Source: Akkermansiaceae bacterium
GTDB lineage: Bacteria; Verrucomicrobiota; Verrucomicrobiia; Verrucomicrobiales; Akkermansiaceae
Assembly: GCA_020627645.1 (NCBI GenBank)
Contig: JAHDGN010000183.1
Coordinates: 1 to 6,767, forward strand
Length of the DNA: 6,767 bases
Reading direction: 5' to 3'
Both the position numbers and the translations under genes were made by a program. Numbering within the stretch: position 1 is the first letter of the stretch; each line of letters starts with the position of its first letter. Shown here in pieces: positions 1-5,567 of this stretch. Under the pieces are notes generated by a model that had not been told where the DNA came from, ran no database searches, and saw only the letters and a program-made list of their open reading frames with translations.

Positions 1-662
1 CCTCAAAAAGTCCACCACCTTCGCTCCGAAGTGAACCTCCCCCCCCGACTCTCTCACCGACTCCCGCATCGCCATCACCACCTTCGGTAGCAAATTCGAA
101 CCAATATGAGGATGCGCCTCCACCAAAATCCTCTCCGGCGCTCCGTGAGCCACTAAAATTCGGTAAATCTCAGCCACCGGCCCCCGCTTTTTCGCCCGAG
201 TATACAACTTCCCATCCGAAAACGTCCCCGCCCCCTCCAAAACAATAGTTCGATTCCCCTAATCCCCTCCCTTAAAATCGGAGCCAAATCAAACCTCCGA
301 GACGAGGCATCCTTCCCCCTCTCTAAGACAATCGGCTTCACTCCCATTTCAATGCACCTCAACGCCGCAAACATCCCAGCCGGCCCACATCCTACAATGA
401 CCACCTCATCAACATTTCTGGACAACTTCTCAACATTCCAGGTCGGCAGAGCAACCTCAGGCAACGGCTCATCCACCCCCACCTCCACCTTCAAACGGTA
501 CTTAACAGGCCTTTTCCTCGCATCCAACGACCTCTTCACCAATCTCACCCCTTTGACACGGTCTAATTCGATCTTTAGCGACTTTGCAGCTTTTGACTTT
601 AAAATCTCCGTATCTCCTTCATGATCAGGGAGTAATACCAATTCAACCAGCTCCACGGGCAT
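1..662 (-). pseudogene. COG2509-like FAD-dependent dehydrogenase, N-terminal part, frameshifted and cut by window edge
   Basis: This is the N-terminal part of an uncharacterised FAD-dependent oxidoreductase of the COG2509 type; substrate unknown. From an ATG at 662-660 the protein has the family's small N-terminal domain with the SLDARKRP signature (about residues 45-52). A Rossmann FAD-binding motif GCGPAG follows (residues 91-96, in VIVGCGPAGMFAAL), then LERGK (113-117). The expected next stretch, NYCFGEGGAGTFSDGKLYTR, is spread over three frames. The first frame holds up to REGI (near 261-263). SNYCFG lies in a second frame (236-253). TFSDGKLYTRAKKRG and everything to the left edge (225-1) lies in a third. 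Both breaks fit a net loss of 5 bases each. The original frame stops at about 153. An in-frame TTG at 689-687 would add nine residues, but the ATG fits the usual N-terminus better. The break may be real decay or a sequence error. Family call is firm; pseudogene status is less so. Confidence 0.8.
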
Positions 663-742
663 AATTCGATTCTGAAGCCCTTCTGACAAAAAAAAAGGCT
701 CTTTCTAATAAAAAATGCTCGCAAACCGATAACAAAAAAGAT

Positions 743-772
743 ACAGGGACGAAGCGTCTGAAAAACAGGGAC
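743..772. repeat. Direct repeat ACAGGGAC x2, spaced two helical turns
   Basis: The octamer ACAGGGAC occurs exactly at 743-750 and 765-772, so the copies start 22 bp apart and lie on the same face of the helix. They sit in the 205-bp gap between the divergent oxidoreductase and TIGR02597-like genes, roughly 95-125 bp upstream of the latter's ATG. A regulator binding site is possible, but chance recurrence is not excluded. Confidence 0.4.
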
Positions 773-803
773 TTCTGCACACAAACCCTAACTTTTCTTG
801 GCA

Positions 804-822
804 CAATCGAAATTTTCGGTTG
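804..822. promoter_or_regulatory. Small imperfect hairpin or inverted repeat upstream of the TIGR02597-like gene
   Basis: CAATCGAA (804-811) can pair with TTCGGTTG (815-822) across the 3-base loop ATT, giving 8 pairs of which one is G-T. It lies 46 bp before the ATG at 868. It could be an operator half-site pair or a 5' leader hairpin. No T-run follows, so it is not a terminator. No clear -35/-10 pair was found next to it. Confidence 0.3.
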
Positions 823-867
823 CGCCAGAATTCAAACACAGATAGCTTCCAAGGTCTCAAAACAAAT

Positions 868-1887
868 ATGAAAAAGTCGATCATTCTTCTGCTCACCGCT
901 TCAGCCCTCTCGCTGAACGCGCAAAACGTCTTCACCATTCCGCAGGGTTATACCAAAATAACAATTGCAGGAGCTTCCGGGGGAGACCCACAATTCACAG
1001 CACTTTCCTCCACTCTGATGAAAGACGTGGAGTATTCAGGGGCGGTCACACTCGGATCATTCTCTGCTGGGACAGGATCCCAAACTTTAACAGTTTCAGG
1101 TGTCACATGGACAGCTGACCAATGGACGTCGGAACCGTATTTGGCTTACGTTCAGGGGGAAGACACGGATCTTACGGATAATCTCGGTGGTCCAGAAATG
1201 GCTTTCCTCGTTCAAGGAAATACGACCTCGGGCAGCTTGACCCTTTCTACCAACGCTGACATCTCCACGTTGATCGCTAACCCTAGCTCAGTTAAAATTC
1301 GCAAGGCTACTACGCTTAAAACTCTTTTTTCATCGAGTGAGGACCAAATATTCGGAGCAGACCGCCTTTATGTATTTAACACGGCTACCAGAGTGTGGGA
1401 TAGCTTCAGATTCCAGAATAATTGGATAAATATCAAGAAGTCTGAACTAGCAAACGATATGGTTATTTTTCCTGATGAAGGGATGATCTACCAGAGGAGC
1501 GCCCCGGGCGATATCGTTTTAACCGTTTTCGGAGAAGTAGCTTCATCGCCGCAGCTTGCGTCTATTCAAGGCATGGGATTTATGTCAACACGTGTTGCTG
1601 TCGAAACAACTCTAGGGACACTTTCTATTCAGGACTCGTCATGGCAGCCTAATGATCGAGTCTACATTTGGAATCGGGATGCGAACCCGCCAGCATGGCA
1701 ATCACACCGGTATCTTACAAATGCCACTACCGGCGAAAGCTTCTGGTTAAAGATCTCGACGTCGGAGAGGAGCACTGACGATCTTATCCCTGGTGACTCT
1801 GCGGTTTTTGTATTGAGGGCGTCAGATACTAGTCCTTCAAATGGAGCAATCGAAGCCAAGTTGCCGTACGATCCTTTTGCTCAATAA
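868..1887 (+). CDS. TIGR02597-like secreted protein
   Basis: The product is an exported protein of 339 residues resembling the TIGR02597 family, common in Verrucomicrobiota and of unknown function. The ATG at 868 is chosen over an upstream in-frame TTG at 820 because it puts a standard signal peptide at the N-terminus: MKKS, a hydrophobic core ILLLTASALSL, then a likely signal peptidase I site after LNA (about residue 19). The mature part is rich in Thr, Ser and Gly, suggesting beta structure. A related unit appears twice: DRLYVFN...VWDSFRFQNN (from residue 165) and DRVYIWN...AWQSHRYLTN (from residue 263). The first is followed by IFPDEGMIYQR, matching the Asp-aromatic-Trp-Asn/Phe-Asn and Pro-x-x-Gly pattern I associate with this family. 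There is no transmembrane anchor or PEP-CTERM tail, so it is probably periplasmic or released. The leader (AACAAAT before the ATG) has no good Shine-Dalgarno. It lies 77 bp before the PEP-CTERM gene and is probably co-transcribed with it. Confidence 0.75.
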   Translation: MKKSIILLLTASALSLNAQNVFTIPQGYTKITIAGASGGDPQFTALSSTLMKDVEYSGAVTLGSFSAGTGSQTLTVSGVTWTADQWTSEPYLAYVQGEDTDLTDNLGGPEMAFLVQGNTTSGSLTLSTNADISTLIANPSSVKIRKATTLKTLFSSSEDQIFGADRLYVFNTATRVWDSFRFQNNWINIKKSELANDMVIFPDEGMIYQRSAPGDIVLTVFGEVASSPQLASIQGMGFMSTRVAVETTLGTLSIQDSSWQPNDRVYIWNRDANPPAWQSHRYLTNATTGESFWLKISTSERSTDDLIPGDSAVFVLRASDTSPSNGAIEAKLPYDPFAQ

Positions 1888-1964
1888 TTAACTTGATCCT
1901 TTATATTAATCAGTAATTGTCATTTCCTCCTCCGGGAGTTAGTCAAATAATAAAATAAAAGATA

Positions 1965-2552
1965 ATGTTCAAAAAAATTGCTTTGGCCGCCATCACAATT
2001 GCCCCCGCTGCAAACGCAGTAACATTAACCGTCGGAGGTATTGTTGACACTATAAATGGTTTTGACGGTTCTGTCATTGCTGATGGATCACTTGCACAGT
2101 TAGGCTATTTTGTTGGAGTATCAGCAGCGAAAGATCCAACCACCTTCACTCAAATGGATTGGGACGCTTTTCAAGAGGTCGCCTCCTTTACAACTGGGAC
2201 AGTTACAATCACCGGAACTCCCGGTGGAATTAACTTTGCTGGAACGACCTTTGATTCAGATACGGATTTTGCACCAGGTGATCTTCCAGCTAGAATGGGT
2301 GTAAGAATTTTCGATAATCTTGAATCCGGAAGGTTTAACACCTTCACCATCGTAGGAGAAAATCCAGTTTTGGAAGTGGCCCCTGTATCACCCACTCCGG
2401 GTGACAACGAAGCAGACCTTACCACCAATTCTCAGACCCTCGTTTGGGAAGATTCGGCTAGCCCCTTCCAGACCACCATCCCGATCCCAGAGCCATCAAC
2501 CGCTCTTCTCTCGGTCTTCGCGTTGGGCTTTCTTGCACGTCGCCGCCGATAA
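1965..2552 (+). CDS. PEP-CTERM sorting domain-containing exported protein
   Basis: This 195-residue exported protein begins with a short signal peptide (MFKK, a hydrophobic stretch rich in Ala and Ile, likely cleavage after ANA at about residue 18). It ends in a textbook PEP-CTERM tail: PEP at residues 175-177, a hydrophobic segment ALLSVFALGFLA, and RRRR as the last residues. In this system an exosortase recognises the tail at the inner membrane, removes it, and the protein is delivered to the surface or extracellular matrix. The middle part is rich in Thr, Gly and Asp, with no enzyme motif I recognise. A run of Pro, Asp and Thr before the tail probably acts as a spacer. No Shine-Dalgarno is visible; the leader is A-rich (AAAATAAAAGATA before the ATG). 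TTGTCA at 1917-1922 could be a -35, but no convincing -10 is spaced from it, so read-through from the TIGR02597-like gene is likelier. A strong terminator follows 38 bp after the stop. No exosortase gene is in the window. Confidence 0.9.
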   Translation: MFKKIALAAITIAPAANAVTLTVGGIVDTINGFDGSVIADGSLAQLGYFVGVSAAKDPTTFTQMDWDAFQEVASFTTGTVTITGTPGGINFAGTTFDSDTDFAPGDLPARMGVRIFDNLESGRFNTFTIVGENPVLEVAPVSPTPGDNEADLTTNSQTLVWEDSASPFQTTIPIPEPSTALLSVFALGFLARRRR

Positions 2553-2590
2553 TCCGTCTCTCCAGACTGATTGGTTTTTCATAAACGAAT

Positions 2591-2615
2591 CCCCGTCTTT
2601 CGAGACGGGGGTTTT
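2591..2615. terminator. Bidirectional TTCG-tetraloop terminator between convergent genes
   Basis: CCCCGTCT (2591-2598) and AGACGGGG (2603-2610) form a perfect 8-bp stem closed by a TTCG tetraloop, followed by GTTTTC on the plus strand. This ends the two secreted-protein genes. On the minus strand the same stem lies directly after the helicase TAG (2618-2616), with a weaker tail ATTCGTTT, so it probably serves both convergent genes. Confidence 0.9.
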
Positions 2616-4608
2616 CTATTGTGACTCATCCAAGATCGATGACATCGAACTAAAAAACCCCCGAAGCTCGTCATCCGAAGCCTCCGCCCCCATCAAATCT
2701 TCATAGCTCTCCTCCTGCACCCAATTCTCGTTGAACTCCTGGATAAACGAACTCTCCTGACACGCCTCCTGCTTTCCCCACTTCACCCGCGTCGCACAAT
2801 AAGTCATTGTCAACCGCTCCCGAGCCCGCGTAATTCCCACATAAAGCAACCTCCTCTCTTCATCTTTCGTGCCCTCCTCCAAGCTCCGCTTGTGAGGTAA
2901 AATCCCCTCTTCCAACCCCACCAAATAGACCACCGGATATTCCAAGCCCTTCGCCGCATGCAAGGTGATCAAAGTCACCCCACTCTTCTTCTCCAAATCA
3001 TCCTCCTTCTCCCCATCCAAAGCCGCCGCATCCAAATAATCTCCCAACGTTTTCCCTCCGTTGATTGCCTCCGTAATCGATGCCACCGTCGTCCCCACCC
3101 CTTCCGTTCGAGCTTCCTTTTCCTTCTCCGTCTTGCACTGCCTCATCAACCAATCATGAAAATCCATCTCTCTCAGCCACTGATCAATCACCACTCCCGC
3201 ATTCTTCCCATCAACAATCTCCCTTCGTCCATGTTCCACCTGCTCCACAAACCGCCCAATCGAGCCCCGAACCTTCGCACCCAAAAGTTCAAGAAACCCC
3301 TCATCAATCAGAGTCTCCCAAATCCCCTGATCTTTCTCCCGACTCCACTCCACCGCCGCCATTGACGTCGTGTTCCCAATTCCCCGAGGTGGAGTATTCA
3401 AAACTCGTAATAACGGCAAATCCATCTCGGGCTTCGCTAACACCTGAGCGTAACTCAAAATATCTTTCACCTCCTTCCGGTCATAAAAACTCTGCGCCCC
3501 AACCATTCGATAGGGAATCTTCGCCTCCCGAAGAGCCTCCTCCATCTTCCGGATCTGCCCATTCGTCCGAAACAAAACCGCAAAATCCTCCAAAACTCTT
3601 CCCTCTTCCCGCAGCGCCAAAATTTCTGACACGATCCACTCCGCCTCTTCAACATCCCCCGGCATCGCCACCAACCTCACCAAATCTCCCCCTGGAATCG
3701 TCGGCCTCAACTGCTTCTCCCTCCGCCCAACATTATTTCGGATCAGACTATTTGCCACCTCCAAAACGGCCTGCGTGCTCCGATAGTTCTCCTCCAATCG
3801 AATCACCTTTGGATTCGGAAAGAATCGCTCAAACTGCAAAATGTTCGCCACCTCCGCCCCCCGCCAGCCATAAATCGACTGATCGTCATCCCCCACCACA
3901 CATGAAGGGTTCCGCCACCAACTGCTGCAGTAACCTCATCTGCAATCCATTCGTATCCTGAAACTCATCCACCGTCACATAACGAAACCGATCCCTCCAA
4001 TATTCCCTTACCTCCTCATGCTCCCGCAACACCTTCTCCCCCAACAACAACAAATCATCAAAATCTACCGCATTCTGCGCTCGCAGCTCATTCTGATAAG
4101 CCACCGCAATCTCCCGAAACAAAGAATCCTCGATCTCCGAAAGCGGCTTCTCAGCATTCTTAGCCTTCGAAATCGCCGACATCACCTCCCCAGGCTTCAC
4201 ATTCAACTTCGCCCCTCCCTTTCTCACAATCAACTGCCGGATCATCCCCACCTGATCCCCCCCCGCCATCACCGCAAACTTCTTCCCATACCCTAACGAC
4301 TCAATATCTCGCTTCAAAATCTTCAAACACAACGAATGAAAAGTACAAACCGTCAAAGCCTTCCCCCTCTTCTTTCCCACCATCCCCACCACCCGTTCTG
4401 CCATCTCTGCAGCCGACTTATTCGTAAAGGTCACCGCCAGCACATTTTCCGCCGCCACTCCGTTCTCCAACAAAGCCGCCATTCGGCAAGTCACCGTCCG
4501 AGTCTTCCCTGTTCCAGCCCCCGCCAAAATCAAAACTGGACCATCCAAGGTCAACACCGCCTCGCGCTGCGCGCTGTTTAGAGACTCGATCGAAAAACCA
4601 CCCGACAT
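2616..4608 (-). CDS. UvrD/Rep-family superfamily 1A ATP-dependent DNA helicase, frameshifted at motif III
   Basis: A 3'-to-5' SF1A DNA helicase of the Rep/PcrA/UvrD group, which unwinds DNA in repair and at stalled forks. The ATG at 4608-4606 is preceded by GGAAGA. Motifs in order, numbered on the repaired 664-residue protein: Q-motif Gln14; Walker A AGAGTGKT 29-36; TFTNKSAAEM 60-69; TFHSL 89-93; motif II DEFQD 214-218; motif III VVGDDDQSIYGWRGA from 238; motif IV EENYRST; motif V TLHAAKGLE 549-557; motif VI VGITRARE 591-598. The length suits the family, and the TFHSLCLKILKRD region is Rep-like. The frame changes at 3890-3903: the first frame reads PFMCGGG then TGA (3888-3886), and the second begins VVGDDDQS. 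Restoring two bases (TGTGGTGG to TGTGTGGTGG) gives the canonical FMCVVGDDDQS. A sequencing or assembly error is the simplest explanation; a real null allele or recoding is possible. The gene probably stands alone, with the heptamer array in its leader. Confidence 0.9.
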
Positions 4609-4686
4609 TCTTCCGCCCAAAAAACCCCTTCTCTTCCACAAACGCAAGCCCACGATCGCCCCAAAAAGCCAAGCAGGCTAATTCTC

Positions 4687-4757
4687 AATCCCTAATCCCT
4701 AATCCCTAATCCCTAATCCCTAATCCCTAATCCCTAATCCCTAATTTCCTAATTTCT
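4687..4757. repeat. Heptanucleotide tandem array (AATCCCT)8 plus two degenerate units
   Basis: Eight perfect, gap-free copies of AATCCCT occupy 4687-4742, followed by two decayed units, AATTTCCT (4743-4750) and AATTTCT (4751-4757). The array ends 78 bp upstream of the helicase ATG. On the helicase-sense strand the unit is AGGGATT, so GGG tracts recur every 7 bases with 4-base ATTA loops, which fits the usual rule for an intramolecular G-quadruplex. The perfect copies next to decayed ones point to slippage-driven expansion. Confidence 0.95.
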
Positions 4758-4781
4758 AAACAGAAGCCTCATCAACCGAAG

Positions 4782-4812
4782 TTCTGTGTCTTTCTGCGCC
4801 TTCCGCGGTTCC
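4782..4812. repeat. Possible dispersed intergenic repeat of the TTCTGCG type
   Basis: The segment is built from related units about 9-10 bases long: TTCTGTGTC, TTTCTGCGCC and TTCCGCGGTTC. From memory, this resembles short intergenic repeats of the type CTCTGCG..CTTTGCG..GCGGTT that are scattered through many bacterial genomes. No second copy is in this window, so the assignment rests on internal periodicity and recollection only. Confidence 0.35.
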
Positions 4813-4895
4813 ACCCTCCTCAACCACGCGAAATCCAAAATCTAAAACCATCGATCTTAAATTAACCGGGCTTTTCTTCCTCGGAGCGGCAGCTC

Positions 4896-4928
4896 AGCTA
4901 AAAGCTAAATGCTCAAAGCTAAAAGCCG
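4896..4928. repeat. Short heptanucleotide array (AGCTAAA)~4
   Basis: Units of 7 bases follow without gaps: AGCTAAA (4896-4902), AGCTAAA (4903-4909), TGCTCAA (4910-4916, degenerate), AGCTAAA (4917-4923), then AGCCG. This is a second heptamer array in the same intergenic gap with a different unit, about 150 bp from the AATCCCT array. Confidence 0.7.
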
Positions 4929-5057
4929 TCGCCGAACACCCAGCGCTCCCTCACCCAAGAACTCACCAGTCAATAATCATTGCCACCTCTCTTCGCTCCG
5001 GCTAACTAACGTCCGGGGAAAAAAACCCTACAACAAAGTAAACCAACAAACAAAATC

Positions 5058-5498
5058 ATGAGCCAAATCATTCCTCTCGTCACCTCAGGCATCGCAGGTC
5101 CACTCGGAGTTCTTCACCTTCCTCGTCTCTGGCAAAAAGCCTCCCTCGACGCGGCAGGCAAACTTCACTCAGACTACCCTGGCTGTGGCGCTGGATACGA
5201 CCAAATGACCCTCGATGCCCTTGAGCTCGATCGCGATGCCTTCCTTGAATTCATCAAAACCTCCAAGCCATCTTACACTCAGCTCGAAAAATGGATTCTC
5301 GACCAAAAAGGAGGATCACTCGACGTCGCAAAGGTCGACGCCCACAACAAGGCCGTCATCGGATACAACCATGACGAAGAAACTCGTAAAGCCATCCTCT
5401 CCGCAGTCGGAATCGCTGACACCGGAGCCATCCTCGATGCCATCAACCTGAACAACCTCGACGACTGGCAGGAGTTCTATAACCAGAACATCGCCTAA
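5058..5498 (+). CDS. DUF5069 domain-containing protein
   Basis: This small cytoplasmic protein of 146 residues has no signal peptide or membrane segment and matches the DUF5069 pattern, a family of unknown function. The family hallmark LPRLWQKASLDAAGKL is at residues 21-36, followed by SDYPGCGAGYDQM. The segment LELDRDAFLEFIKTSKPSYTQLEKWIL then matches the family's 'Asp-x-x-Ala-Phe-Leu ... Val/Leu-x-x-Trp' core. The second half is helical and charged, ending DDWQEFYNQNIA, with no catalytic motif visible. Codon use differs from the minus-strand neighbours: many C-ending codons (CTC, ATC, GAC, GCC), which may indicate high expression. The ATG at 5058 gives the expected N-terminus, but the leader is A-rich with no Shine-Dalgarno. 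It appears to be a single-gene unit with its own intrinsic terminator. The family call is fairly secure; no function is inferred. Confidence 0.8.
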   Translation: MSQIIPLVTSGIAGPLGVLHLPRLWQKASLDAAGKLHSDYPGCGAGYDQMTLDALELDRDAFLEFIKTSKPSYTQLEKWILDQKGGSLDVAKVDAHNKAVIGYNHDEETRKAILSAVGIADTGAILDAINLNNLDDWQEFYNQNIA

Positions 5499-5527
5499 TC
5501 AGGATCGATCAAAAAAAACTCCCGATC

Positions 5528-5567
5528 AAAACCCGCAGGACAACTCAATCAAGCCTGCGGGTTTTTT
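5528..5567. terminator. Intrinsic terminator of the DUF5069 gene, overlapping the end of the convergent CDS
   Basis: CCCGCAGG (5532-5539) pairs with CCTGCGGG (5554-5561), extended by AAAA (5528-5531) with TTTT (5562-5565), around a 14-base loop and ending in six Ts. This is a strong rho-independent terminator for the plus-strand gene, 29 bp after its stop. The flanking A/T runs mean it can also act on the minus strand. The TGA of the transglutaminase-like gene (5551-5549) lies inside the loop. Confidence 0.9.

Larger units (their letters stand above)
4609..5057. other. Repeat-rich divergent intergenic region
   Basis: This 449-bp non-coding gap separates the helicase start (minus) from the DUF5069 start (plus). 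It holds the (AATCCCT)8 array, a dispersed-repeat-like segment and the AGCTAAA array, each listed separately. Near the DUF5069 gene, TTGCCA at 4980-4985 resembles a -35, but the hexamer 17 bp downstream (TAACTA, 5003-5008) is a poor -10. The last ~30 bases before the ATG are A-rich with no Shine-Dalgarno. I see no tRNA, riboswitch or convincing small ORF. Confidence 0.8.

Noticed and set aside
39..46. C8 homopolymer as a possible further frameshift site in the oxidoreductase
   Set aside because: Reading through the run keeps a sensible frame (ESGGEVHFGAKVVDFLR), so no shift is needed here.
799..823. Sigma-54 type promoter (TGGCAC ... TTGC)
   Set aside because: The two elements are 15 bases apart (end to start) where about 5 are required, so the spacing is wrong.
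820..867. Upstream TTG start for the TIGR02597-like protein
   Set aside because: It would place 16 polar residues before an otherwise standard signal peptide beginning MKKS, so the ATG at 868 is preferred.
3080..3961. 293-codon plus-strand ORF rich in Pro and Ser
   Set aside because: It lies antisense to the helicase, which has every SF1A motif. The Pro/Ser richness is what the complement of G-rich codons gives, and there is no start context or domain.
4609..4653. Upstream GTG start for the helicase adding 15 residues
   Set aside because: The added residues (Arg/Gly-rich) match nothing expected, and the ATG at 4608 has a purine-rich GGAAGA before it and starts close to the Q-motif as usual in the family.
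4687..4757. CRISPR array or telomere-like end
   Set aside because: The units are 7 bases long with no spacers, so it is not CRISPR. Coding DNA continues on both sides, so it is not a replicon end.
4996..5018. Hairpin CTCCGG/CCGGGG as a terminator
   Set aside because: On the plus strand it is followed by A residues, not T, and on the minus strand no T-run follows it. It is also weak, with a wobble pair and an 11-base loop.
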